Source: Ficedula albicollis (taxonomy: Eukaryota; Chordata; Aves; Passeriformes; Muscicapidae). Taken from it: a stretch of 64,000 nucleotides of DNA. Under the pieces are notes generated by a model. The model had not been told where the DNA came from and did no database searches. It was given only the letters and a program-made list of their open reading frames with translations. The stretch covers positions 29,054,952 through 29,118,951 of the forward strand of contig NC_021671.1 in the NCBI RefSeq assembly GCF_000247815.1. The letters run 5' to 3'. Each line of letters starts with the position of its first letter. Within the stretch, counting starts at the first letter, position 1. Shown here in pieces: positions 1 through 14,753 of this stretch. The position numbers were made by a program, and so were the translations under genes.

Positions 1-62
1 TTTGCAGAAGAGGTTTCTGGTCCACAAAGCTGTGTTGAGTTTCAAAAAGTAACACTGCTTAC

Positions 63-272
63 CAATATCATATTTGTGAAGTTCCATTTGCACTGGTGCT
101 TGTGGACTGACATTTCCAATATCATCTGTGCCAATAAAAGACCTCTCCCTAGAAGCTCCACTCTCAAACAGGCTATCAAACAATGCAAATGAGCCACTCT
201 TGTTTGCAAATGACTCCACAATCTCTTTAAAGAAGTCTTGCTTGCCATGACTTAAATTCAGCAGCATATGGC
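63..272 (-). CDS. RANBP2: RANBP2 exon 9 (last visible)
   Basis: 210 nt, acceptor gttttctag, donor gtaagc. It encodes GHMLLNLSHGKQDFFKEIVE, SFANKSGSFALFDSLFESGA, SRERSFIGTDDIGNVSPQAP and VQMELHKYDI. The remaining exons, including the Ran-binding and cyclophilin parts, lie outside the window. Confidence 0.93.
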
Positions 273-3200
273 CTAGAAAACAAAAATATTACTTCACATA
301 AATAAGGCCACAAACACAAGGGAAGGAACATTTGCTATGGTGGACTGCTCTTTGCTACTGAAGGCTGGATGAGAATCAGGATTTCCCCTTATGAAACCTA
401 CAGACTGCTCAGGTATGTTCTCCCTGTAATTAGGGCAGTGTTTCAGCACATAGGCTTTCCAAGCTTTTAGTGACAACAATCCCAAAGAATTTGTAAATCC
501 AGTTCTTTAGGAAAACAAAGCCCTCCTACCATGACTGTTCTAAGGGCATTGCAAATGACCTTAAAATAAATAGCTGTAATACAAGCAGAAGTCTGCATTA
601 ACATAATCCGTTTTGAAGTAAATGAACCTGATGTCTAACAGGTTCATCTGTTAGCCCTCTAAGAATTTTGTAGCCTGAAACACTGTCTATACTTGGAAGC
701 AAAAAGAACAAAGCTAATGAACAAGTAAAAGGATGAAAAGATCAGGGAAACAAACTAGTATTCTCTTTCCCTATTGGGGCTAACAATACTTGCCAAATAG
801 CATAATCAGGAAGAAGCCATTTCAAGTAGGTTTAACAGATAATAAACCTAAATTCTATCTTAACATGCTAGAAAGTCAAAAAGGAGGAAAAAACCCAACC
901 ACTATTGAAACAAAGGGAACGCACACTACCAGCATGCTTAAGAAGAGAAAATAACTTTACTACTATTTTGTTTTACGTATGTAGTCAGAATCTATAATGT
1001 TTTATATATATTGGAGTGATAATGTTACAAGATACATATATGTGTTCTTTAACAAATCTTAGCCTTTACAGTGAATGTGCAGCACTAAAATGGAACTATG
1101 CAGCTATTTTTTTTATTACCAGACTGGCTCTTTCGATCACAGGCCATTATTTCCAGCATATCTTGTCCAGTTTGATCCCCCTTTATGAGTTTTGACTTTG
1201 GTTTAGGAACCTGGTGAAGTAAGGAGAAAATTGCTACAGATTTTTCACAGTAAGAGCAGGACATTTAAATGAATCTTAGGAAACAAGCTTCTTTCTATCA
1301 TTAGGAAGCTATAGGAAAACAGGCATTTACTCTGAAGGCACATATACTGGGCTGCTGCTCCGTGTGGGATGGGCAAAGAGAGCAGAGAACTCACCTAAAG
1401 CACACATATGTGCAAGTATAGCTATTAAAAGTAACATTAAGTGTACACAAGAGCAAGTAATACCTGCAGTGAAAGCAATGGCATAAAAAGGACAGTCAAG
1501 GCAAAGAATTCATAAGGCAAAGAACCATAATATTTTTTAATTTGGTTGTCTATCCAACAAGTATACAGGAACTATTCAATTGCTCTCCTTCCATCCCTAC
1601 AGGAGTAACACTCAACATGTGTATTTACTGTATTATGAAAAACAAAATGTATTGCAGGAAATATAAATGCACTAATACTTAAGAATCAATTACTCTGGCA
1701 AGGGGAACAGCTGAAGGTATACTTTTACTCTATTTGTGTCATTTGAAACTTTTAAATGATTGTGAAAGTGGAGGGTTTGGTGGGTGAGGGCAGAGTTCTC
1801 CTTTAGATATACAAACACTAGTTCATCTCAGGAATACACGAACTCAATACATGCACAGCTAGAAAACTTCAAGAAAAGCATCAACTAAAGGCTTAGACTG
1901 AGAAATCACTTACCTGGAAACTCAGGAGATAACACAATGCTGCTAGTTCACACATAGCTCTCCACTGTGCCTCATTGTCTTGGGCCATTTTCAGCAGCAA
2001 AGCTCCAGCATGCATGTACAGCTGTCCTTTCATTTCCACATAGGTACGAGACAACTCATCAGGCACATTCACATATGGTTTTACTGACTGAAGTGCACGA
2101 TCAAAACTAAAATGCAGAGAAGACTCATTCTAAACAGTCCTGGTAAAAGCTATAGCACCTGATTTTGGTTTGTGCTATTTAACTGTGAATTAAGTAACTT
2201 CATGAGTTAATGGTAAGTACTGTTTCTATTGCTTAAACTCAATTTACTAGAAAGTACAATCACCTCAAACTCCCACAGCTCTCAAGTTTATTGAAGTATT
2301 ACCTAGATACTTAGTCTTTTTCATCACATTTTTGCACAGCTACTTTTAAATCTATTGTCCTGAACCACATGGATAAACCTGTTTACTACTGCAGATTTAT
2401 AGACATGTAGGAGATATTATTGACTCTTCCTTTTCATTACCAGGAAGGTCCAAAACACTGTTTAACAGGCTTATCAAAAATAGAAGGTACTACAGAAATT
2501 CTTGTCCCTGTAGATTACTACACAACCCCCACTCAGGAGAGGGTTTCCAGAAAACAGTTAAAACAATTTTTCAATTACTGGGCAAGACTATAATGGCTGT
2601 TAGCATTGCCATGATCCAGAACTGCTTCAGACGTGAGCATCTCAAAACACTCTTAAATTAGAGGCAGAAAACCCAACATGGTCAATGTTAGAGGAGAAAA
2701 AAAAATATACTTGGGTATTAAATATTGCTCATCCATTCTGTACTGCTTCAAATACTCATGCAAGATAACAGACTAAGAATATTTTTACAGAACACAATAT
2801 AACAACCATTATACTACGGAGAAACAAAGATAAGTTAGTAAAAATCAGTAACAAAGGAAAGATGATGGCAAGAAAAACACAGATCTTAATCAAATTGTTG
2901 ACTACAAACACTATTTTGTACAACTCTAGGTGCACCACAGATGGTAAGCCTTTAAGTCAGCTGTAACACCACCAGTTTTCTCTGAAGGAGGCTATTCCTG
3001 CTTCAGGTGGTTTCCTCCCTCCAAATTACACCATATACACTAAGTTCCTAATTACTCCAGTGTGCTGTGTTATTTAAGTACAGAGTGACTAGGACAAAGT
3101 TGATACACAAGAGGTAGTTTTGGCTTTTCAGTTTGGTTTTTTTTTTTGTTGCTTTGTTTGGATTGGAGTTTTTTGGGCTGATGTTTTTTCCTCAAATTTC

Positions 3201-6200
3201 CTGGATTAGTCAATTGCTAAAGTACAGAACAACTTTTCTAACTGAAGGAAAAGAAGGTACAAAGACCCAGGATATAAATGAGTCTTCTCTATGGCTGTGT
3301 GCTGACCATGCAAACATCTGTCAAAAGACAGCTTGGGGTTCACATCCAGTAAGAACCACTCTTGGAGGTCAGCACAATCTCCTCTCCTATCCAAAAAGAA
3401 GATTAGCTGTGAAACAGAAGCTTAGTGGATGTTATGTGACCCTAAACAATTCTTAGAGGGTCTTTTCTTACAACAGAAAAGTTTAAACAGTACCTTTCAA
3501 GTGCCTCTCTGCATTCCTGAACATCTCTAGAAGAAAGTGTCAGTTTGACAAAGCTGGAATAGGCCAGCAGATGATCTTTCTTGATAGCTCTCCAGTTATT
3601 TTTATCAGACTCCAAGTCTTGTAAAGATTCCAGATATTCCTAAAGAAGAAAGTTCATCACAGGATAAGGAACAGTCATCCTTCCATGAAGACAAGGGCAG
3701 TACTTCTCCAAAACACACTAGCAGCATTTACTGCATAATCCAGTTTCACAGGTGAGACCTTAACATATTCTTCAGCAGCAAAGTTCCAGGGAACTATTTG
3801 CTTGAGCAATTTTATCCCTAATGGAACTGCTGTGTCTAACTCAGCTTTTGAAGTTAGAAACTCAATAGTTCTATAAAGCTTAATTTTAGGGAGAAAATTC
3901 CAATTAAAAAAAAATCACAAGAAGTACTTTGTAATTCCACTGGTTTCAGCAGACTTGCATTTGAAGGAGTTAAATCTCTTGAGAAATAGCTGTCAGAGTA
4001 AGGACACTAAGAGAAATAGACCAGGTAAAAAGATATGGAAGACTACCACAGGATCAAAATATGATTAAACACCTCAAATGTCTCTACAACACAGGAACAC
4101 CACTCCAAGCTTGACTGCAAAGGTATTCTCTTCTCTGCCTCCTGACAATGGAGCACAGCATCCTTTAATCTGTTATTTGAACGATAGAGTGCAACTAGTC
4201 TGATGTTTATGTAGACATCATCTGGTCTTGCATAAAGTTCTGCTTGAATCAAGTCAAAGAGCTGATTCCACCCATCTTCACCTTTACAATCCAGTAACTG
4301 CTCCTGTTGAAACATGAAAGTAACATGTTAATATTTAGTATCCCACATCAGTCTTTTGATCAACTACCATACTAGACAACATTCTTTCCTCCACTACATA
4401 GACTACACCACCCTAGCTAGAGTACTCTTAATAGCTTTCAGGTATTACAGGAAGTTTGATAAAATACTCAAATATTTTAAAACATACGTGACTATCACAG
4501 AAGAAAAATTCTCAGAAGAATTTGCCTCTTACCAAGAGCAAGAAATGCTTTCCAAAACATTTGGTTCATGACAGGCCATGCCATAGACTACCTTGCTTAA
4601 AAAAAACCCAGACACCTTGAGACTTCAATGTGGCTGCTGCCCAGCTACACAAAATTAATATACCTGTGCAAACGTGACATTGCATGGCTCAAAGTATTTA
4701 CATGGTATTTGAAAATTACAGCATTTCTCACATTCTGCAGAAACGATCATAATACAGATTTAAAAACAAAAAAACTGTATAAAGTAAGAAAGTCTGAGGT
4801 CTCAGACCAGCTACCTTCCTGCCAGTGACACAACAGAAAGAACAAATGACATCTGTCTAGTCTCTAACTTCTTGACTGTTATCAAATAACAATTTTGCAG
4901 CATTTTGGAAGAGGATTAAACTTGAAACATTACAAAGGGTATGAAAGCATGCATCTGGAGTTTCCTTTAAAATTGGACAAAAATGTCAGACTAGAAGGAT
5001 TGCAATATCCAATAGTTTTAATATTAAAGATAAAATAATTTAGCCAGAAAGTTTTGCTTGAGGTGACATGCAAAAGGCACTCCAGACAGGTGCTGAAAGT
5101 TTGTTCAAGCCACTGAACAGGGGTCATTTGGAACTTACCTTCAACCTGTAAATAGCAGGGCTCCCAGGAAAGAGCTTAGCAGCTCTATCAACCCAATATT
5201 TTGCTCTTCCATCAGTAATGTCATTATTGCATAATAACTCTGCAATCTTCAACACAAGATCTTTCTGTGTTGGGTTCAACTCTACAGAACGCTGGTTTTT
5301 CCCCATGCAGACACAGGAGTAAAAAAAAAAAACCAAAAAAACAAAAAACGACAATTTTAACTTATGATCCACGTAGAACAGGATACAAACATACCCAGTT
5401 ATTCAAATTAGTAAAATCTATAAATACAGAATATATAAGCCAAGCCTTTCTACATGCCATCACCAGTTTAGAGTACCCAAACAGAACTGCTGAAATTCAG
5501 CAAAGCATAAGAAAAATAATGCACACACCATTTCCTCTGCATCTAACACTAGCTACTGCTATACACAGACAGCAGGACTGTAAGGACCTCTAGTCTAGCC
5601 AGGCACAAAAGCTTTTAAAAAAAATTAAGACACAGTTTAAGAAGTGTGATAGCACTTCATACATAGAGTTGTACTGGCCAGACTTCTGAGCACCTCTTTC
5701 TCTCTAAAACTAGAAAAAAGGCAACCCAACAGGAAAACAGACATTTATATGCTTGCCTAACCAAAATTAGATTTGTCCCTCACTTCTGCACCTGCCCTCT
5801 TCAAAACCAACCAAACAAAAACACAGTAAGCCTACAGTCTTCTAGTACCAACTAAACTCCAGCTGTCATCACAGTTTGCATGATAGGATTCTACAACAGT
5901 AGCACAAGAGTCAATGTCTGACTTGGGGAGAATTTAACAGCAGGTAGCACAAATATCAAGTCCAGAAGAAAAAACAAAGAAGCAACTTCAAAATATACAA
6001 CAGAAGCAAGTGGTATCAAGTGAAGAATCCTCTCTGCAGTGCTTCACGTGCTTTCCACTGTCAAATGTGTATGAGAGAGCATGTTTCTTCTATGGGTTTG
6101 AGAATGTTCAGCACAGAAGGATTTTAGAAGTCCATTTATAAAGGAATAAAGCAGAACATTTGGGGTGAATGCAATACTTACCTTGTAACACCCAAAAGCT

Positions 6201-6879
6201 TTTTCTATGTTATCCTCAGCTTCATAGATTTGTCCAAGAAATCTGTGTGCTTTGGGATCTCTCTCTTGTACACTGAGGTATGTAGCTATATATCTATGAA
6301 AGGGAAAAAAGTCAGTTACTTGACCAGTATTTTTCACTAACACTCCCCCCTTCTCACCCAAGCTGTAATGGCAACTCTATCTGCCATACAGGACACACAG
6401 ACATATTTTGTTCTAGATGCTTTGGCCAGACCACAGAAGTATAGACATGTTTTATTCCAGACACTTTGTTAGGACCTTTAAGTAAGCAGCAACATGGTTT
6501 ATACCTGTACAAATGCTACTTACTCACCAGCCAATACTTCTGTTGATTAAAAAAACAAAAACAGGAGTTTGCAGAAATGGTAAGAATGGTAAAAGCCAAT
6601 TCAGGCAGGTATGTTTTTTCTGTACCACATAACTAATCTTCTTTTAGGTTATTGTTTTACAAACATCTAAATAGCACTCCATGTCCACAATAACTGCTAG
6701 CTTAAAGCAGCATGATATTCATCTTGGTTTCTCTGGCCTACTTCACATAAACATTGCTTTTCTTTTACACTTTAGAGAACAAAAAAACAAACGTCCATCA
6801 ATGCATGTTACCTTTTAGCAAGTTCATATTCTTTTATTTCAAAATACAGCTTAGCAAAGAGGAATCCTTTCATCGATTT
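63..6879 (-). CDS. RANBP2: RANBP2 (Nup358), N-terminal portion, exons 2-9, gene continues off left edge
   Basis: Eight minus-strand exons (6812-6879, 6182-6293, 5139-5291, 4073-4303, 3494-3639, 1914-2106, 1120-1210, 63-272) join with GT-AG junctions and agreeing phases into about 401 codons. They match roughly residues 25-425 of the large nucleoporin RANBP2. Recognisable stretches include QERDPKAHRFLG, GRAKYWVDRAAKLFPGSPAI, GWNQLFDLIQAELYARPDDV, VEMKGQLYMHAG and GKQDFFKEIVESFANKSG. This is the N-terminal TPR and alpha-helical region that anchors the protein on cytoplasmic filaments of the nuclear pore. The family's Ran-binding domains, zinc fingers and E3 SUMO ligase region lie beyond the window. 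Coding exon 1 (about 24 codons) was not found. The neighbour upstream is LIMS1 on the same strand, as in human. No stop codon or frameshift is seen. Identification is by recalled family sequence, not a search. Confidence 0.93.
1120..1210 (-). CDS. RANBP2: RANBP2 exon 8
   Basis: 91 nt, acceptor cttcaccag, donor gtaata. It encodes VPKPKSKLIKGDQTGQDMLE and IMACDRKSQS, then one base of a Gly codon completed in exon 9. Confidence 0.92.
1914..2106 (-). CDS. RANBP2: RANBP2 exon 7
   Basis: 193 nt, acceptor tgcattttag, donor gtaagtga. It encodes FDRALQSVKPYVNVPDELSR, VEMKGQLYMHAGALLLKMAQ and ends LAALCYLLSFQ. It lies in the alpha-helical part of the N-terminal domain. Confidence 0.93.
3494..3639 (-). 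CDS. RANBP2: RANBP2 exon 6
   Basis: 146 nt, acceptor tcttctttag, donor gtactg. It encodes EYLESLQDLESDKNNWRAIK, then the helical segment ending ECREALER, with the last codon split. Residues EYLESLQ and DVQE match the family. Confidence 0.91.
4073..4303 (-). CDS. RANBP2: RANBP2 exon 5
   Basis: 231 nt, 77 codons, acceptor tttcaacag, donor gtgttt. It encodes EQLLDCKGEDGWNQLFDLIQ and on to SSLEWCSCVVETFE, a third TPR-like repeat with PDDVYINIRLVALYRS. Both ends fall between codons. Confidence 0.93.
5139..5291 (-). CDS. RANBP2: RANBP2 exon 4
   Basis: 153 nt, exactly 51 codons, donor gtaagtt. It starts RSVELNPTQKDLVLKIAELL and ends LFPGSPAIYRLK. The acceptor is the AG after an A-rich stretch (aaaaaccag), chosen because the preceding exon ends in GCYK and the family reads GCYK/RSVEL. 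The polypyrimidine tract lies further upstream. Confidence 0.92.
6182..6293 (-). CDS. RANBP2: RANBP2 exon 3
   Basis: 112 nt, acceptor ttttcatag, donor gtaagta. It encodes YIATYLSVQERDPKAHRFLG followed by QIYEAEDNIEKAFGCYK, a TPR repeat. The phase (one base plus 37 codons) fits both neighbours. Confidence 0.92.
6812..6879 (-). CDS. RANBP2: RANBP2 exon 2
   Basis: 68 nt, acceptor ttcttcag, donor gtaaca. It encodes KSMKGFLFAKLYFEIKEYEL and then AK plus two bases of an Arg codon completed in the next exon. It corresponds to the first TPR helices after the short exon 1 peptide. Confidence 0.9.
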
Positions 6880-10262
<3,383 letters not shown>

Positions 10263-10382
10263 GCAATCGACTCACCTCAGTAATATATGAAGACATATAT
10301 ATGGTGATAATATACTTATCACCTCAAAAATATACTATGTATATATATTTAGATAACAAGTTTTTACGTGAAGCTAAGTAAC

Positions 10383-10852
10383 GGTTCTGGCGCCCTCACC
10401 ATAAAAAGGACGTGGAACTGTTGGAGCAAGTCCAGAGGAGACACGGAGCTCCAGCAGGACTGGAGCATCTCCTGTTCGAGGACAGGGTGAGGAAGTTGTG
10501 GCTGTGCAGCCTGGAGAAGAGAAGGTTCCATGGAGCCCTCAGAGCCGCCTTCCCGTATCTGAGGGTCTACAGGGAACGGGAGAGGGAGCTGTAGTGATAG
10601 GACAAGGAGCAATGGTACAACTAAAAGAGGGGCACTGTAGGTTAGATACAAGGAAGAAATTGTTCACTGTGATGGTAGCGAAGCATTGGCACAGGTTGCC
10701 CAGAGAGTTTTGGGCGCCCCATCCCAGGCAGTTTCCAAGGCCAGGTTGGATGGAGCTCTGAGCAGCCTGGCCTAGTGGGAAGTGTCCCCCATGGCAGAGG
10801 CTTGGGACTACATCTTTAAGGTCTCTTCTGACCTGTAATATTCTATGATGCT
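10383..10852 (+). mobile_element. CR1 LINE 3' end, sense
   Basis: It reads from a degraded reverse-transcriptase C-terminal region (aagtccagaggagacacgga, ctgtgcagcctggagaagag) through the typical 3' UTR (gcacaggttgcccagagagt) to ttctatgatg. It is intergenic between the RANBP2 promoter and the LIMS1 3' end. It is too degraded to code. Confidence 0.85.
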
Positions 10853-13234
10853 GTACTTCATGGTTAGAGCAACTATAAATTTAATCTGTAAGCATAAGGG
10901 CCTTCTTACTGAAATGCAGTGTTCTAGAAAATGAGCCTCAAATATTGTAGCAGCAGTGGTGAGAAACCTTTTTTCAGGCACTGTGGAGAGTATAATTAAA
11001 CAATTAAGCTCTAAAACACAGCTGGGAACATGGACTAAAAGATGGACTAGCAACCCTCAAGGCAGGACAGATTTGCAAGTTGTAGTTTTACGGGTTTGGT
11101 GGCTTGAGGATGAGCCCTGTGGTGAAATTCCCAGCAAGAAGCCTCAGATTCTACTCACTGGAATTAGCCATGTTTCCTGCCAGTTCAGATGCTTTGGTCA
11201 AAATGAGGCCATTGGGCCATGTCTCTGAAGAAGTGTAATTAAAAATTTCTCCAGTTCTCAATCTCAGACAACCCATTGACAGTCACAGGACTCTTGCCAC
11301 TCCTAAGATATGCTGGCAGCCCCACAGCTCTTACCCTCTTCGGAGGAAGAATAAGGAAACATAGCCAACTTTTTCTTTAAGACTAGCAACATCCATGTAA
11401 GACCCTGACCAAAAGAATTAATCCTCTCTTTTACTTTGGCACTGGTCACTGTCTCACCCATTGCTGTGGAAGTGGCACTCCCTGTGCTGTCCCTGGTGGT
11501 CACAGCAGCAGGCAGGACAGCATTGACTCGAGAGCTGTCCCTGCAACCTGACTGTGCTCAGCGCAGCTCGCTGCCTCTCCACTGGAACCATGCACAGGCC
11601 GTGCCACTGCCGGCAGCACAAAGGCTTTCGGCACAGCTCTTCCCCCTACAGCAACATCCCCTGGGCTTTCTGGAGTGCTCCCTACTGTCAGCCTAACCAC
11701 GGCTTTCTAAAGGAACCTCTCTTGCCCATGCATTATTGATCCATGCAGCCGAAAGGCACAAAGCTTCTGAGGCATCCATTCCCAAACCCCAGGCTCACAG
11801 ATTCCTTGATGGACTTTATAGGGGTCATGAGTAGAAAACCAGCACTAGGCTCTGCCTCTTTTAGGAAAGTATGTGCAGCTACACAAAATATTTCTAATAC
11901 TTTGGGCCAGGAAGTGAGCTTCAACACTAGACGTGTAATTGTCCAGGCTGCCTAATTGCTAGCTTGCTTCCTGGCTGTGCTTTGCAACTGCTTTTGACTA
12001 ATCTTCTTCATGAAAATGTCCAGGGGTGTTATACCAATGACATGCCAAAGACAGCTCCCAAGAGAGCAGTATGGATTTGGGGGACTCTGCACTTGAGATA
12101 GGACTCCAGTAATAGTATTTTCACCTTGAGTGTGATGAAGCACTGGAACATACTAGCCTATGAAATCTCCTTGCATGGTGATGTTCACAGTTTGGCCAAG
12201 CAAGACTGACCTCCTGCACTGATGCAACTCTGAAGTTAGACCCACTCTGAGTAGATGGCTGGGCTAGCTGATCTCTAGTGCTTTCTTCCAACCAACATTT
12301 TTCCATGCTTCATCAGGCTTTGAACCCTCAAGTACCCTCAGATGCTTTAAGTGCTACATTGGGGGTCTGACATACCTGCACTAGAGCTCATGAAACAGAA
12401 GGTGCTGGCTTGGTGAACTGTCACCACTGTTCACCATCAGGAACTTGGAAGTGGAAAAACCCAGCCTGTGTCAGGCCCCAAGGCCCACCAGAGTGGAGAG
12501 GAAATCTGAGGCCACTGTGCTGCAGATGGATGTAACCCTGAGCAATGTGGATATGAGCCAGGCCTTGCCATGTACTTTGGGGCTAGTGACCCTTCCCACC
12601 TCTGAGCAGTAAGGCTGGGGACACACAGGCTGAAGGAAGAGATGTACAGTCAGTGTAACAGGAAAACCTAGAAGTCAGTTATAATTTCAGGAGGAAGCAA
12701 GAGTGTGGTCTACTGAATCCATGGCACAGTCCAAAATTCCAACAGGGCCACTGTTACTAGTTGAGTAAACAATTTTTGAGGACATTTTAAGCTTTCATAG
12801 TCTTCAACAGGGTCAGGGACTACATTTATGAATGTTATGGCATTCAATAATTATGTAGGATAAAATAGTCAAAAAATACCCTACCTAGCAATAAACTGGA
12901 AGTTTAGGGTGACAGTTTCTTTATAGGGAAAACAGAAGAGAAGAAGTTAACAGGAGGGAATATGTTTTACACACAGACAAGATACTTTCTTTAGGAACAC
13001 CTAGTGACTTTGCCAATTCAGAAAATATCCAGAAGAATCAAACTCTTCTTTATGGAACAAACCGTGGTTTCTTTTATGAATCTTAGAACTACATACAGAC
13101 ATATGCCTCTAGGAAAGGCACATGTCTCCTTTAAACCAGGATAATAAGGAAGTATTTACATAGTCACAGTTAAAAGTTCAGGGATCCAAGAGAGCCTTAC
13201 TGCTTTCCCACCCATCTCAAGCTTTTATTTCAGA
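10853..13234. other. Intergenic region between LIMS1 3' end and RANBP2
   Basis: No exon recognised. Short frames here lack codon or family signal. It contains an old CR1-like remnant (listed separately). The LIMS1-RANBP2 spacing of only a few kilobases is consistent with compact avian intergenic DNA. Confidence 0.6.
12130..12310 (+). mobile_element. Old CR1-like remnant, sense
   Basis: The order gatgaagcactggaac, gaaatctccttgcatggtga, ctgatctctagtgctttctt, ccaacc follows the CR1 3' region, with many substitutions and no clear terminal repeat. It looks ancient. Confidence 0.5.
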
Positions 13235-14638
13235 GAGGCAATACAAGGTTTAATAACAAGGCCTTTATTGATGACACAGGAAAGCAGATGTTTTAAAGTA
13301 ACTAATTTTTCATAAACTGGAGAGAAAATTTTACTTCCTGTTATGTAATTACATACAATCTGCTTAAGTCACTAATGTACAAAAATAAAAAAAAAGTTTG
13401 CATACTTCGTACCATGAAGAAGACCTAAGTAGCTGTATTTTCTATAAGAAGGGGAAAAAACCAAATTTGCATTGACAGAACTCAATAGTATAAAACAATT
13501 AAATGTATGTTATAAAGAATTTTGATTTGTAAGCTCAGTCCTTGAGGATGGCTAAAGAAGTAGATCCTAGCAGGATCAAACCTTGCATATTTACACTCAG
13601 AGGTGTAAAAGTAATATTGCCAGTTAATTGAAATATGCATTTTCAATATTGTTCTGAAAATCAATGAAGTCTAGAAGCTAAATTTTAAATGCAGATGTTC
13701 ACATTTCAAGTAAAATACTTCTTGCATCCTGTATAATTAAGGCAAAGTATGTTATCTTTTGAAAATACCTCCTATATAGTTTCTGCATAAAAATATGAAA
13801 TAAAATATAAAACTATATATATTTAATGGTACAGTTATGTATGGTCCAGCAGAATAAGGCACAAAAAGTAAATAGAATGCAAAAGCATATATAGAAGTTA
13901 ATGTGTTATTTTAAGTGGAATATAGCAAAATTCAAGTAGTTCTGAGTATGCTCATTTCTTGCAATAGGAATACATTTTTTTATATAAGTATCTCATGCTA
14001 AGCCTGATGTAGAAACATTCATCATGTAAGCATAATTATCATTTTTATCATTTTATGTATGTCATTTTTACAGTGGCTATCTTTAGAAATCTGATAGTTT
14101 TCAAACCATCTGTAACAAGGCTCCCTAATGAAATGACTCAGCCTGAAATCCAAGCATGAATTTTTCCATGAGGCAAAATATACCGGTTTCCTGCCCAAAT
14201 CACTTGAGCTGGGCAAGTTTTTTCTGCATGCTTAATACGAAGGTTAATATTTTCACTAACATAAATAACAATACATGTCCCTAAAGTTGGGCCATTTGCA
14301 AAGTTTGTTTTCACAGGTGGTGTTCACAAGCAAATTTTCTCTCTCTGAAGTGTTCCACAGAGGATTAGCATACAGAATGGGCCATCTGCATCCATACAAT
14401 GGCATTATTGGTCAGAAACCTTTCAGGGGAGCTGGTATTTATTTTGGAAGTATGGTCTGTGCGTCAACAAGTAAATATACATATATAGAGAACAGAGAAT
14501 CTTAATGTATTTTGGGTTGATAGAAGGCATGCATCAGAATTTGTTGTCTGACTGCAGCCTCAAAGCAGCAACTCCCCCCTTCCCCCCAAGTAGTATCTAT
14601 AAGATTTTCACAAAGGAAGAGGAGAGCAGATGAAGTCT
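13235..14638 (-). other. LIMS1: LIMS1 3' UTR (presumed)
   Basis: AT-rich sequence directly after the distal LIMS1 stop codon. Minus-strand AATAAA signals lie at 13264-13269 and 13224-13229 and are candidate polyadenylation signals. The 3' limit is a guess from these signals. Transcript ends would decide it. Confidence 0.45.
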
Positions 14639-14753
14639 TTACTTCCTTCCCAAAGTTTCAGCTAATTTCTTCAGTCTTTTCTTCAGCTCTAGAGGAAACT
14701 TCTCATAACACTTTTTGCAGACAGGCTTCATATCAAACTCAACAAATTTATTC
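14639..14753 (-). CDS. LIMS1: LIMS1 terminal exon B (canonical C-terminus)
   Basis: 115 nt to TAA at 14641-14639, acceptor gttttag. It encodes [20 protein letters not shown] and [21 protein letters not shown], the canonical PINCH1 C-terminus. It completes LIM5 and the short basic tail. It lies about 450 bp downstream of terminal exon A. Confidence 0.95.

Noticed and set aside
3133..3456. 107-codon plus-strand frame within RANBP2
   Set aside because: It lies between RANBP2 exons 7 and 6 on the opposite strand, with low-complexity start and no recognised motif.
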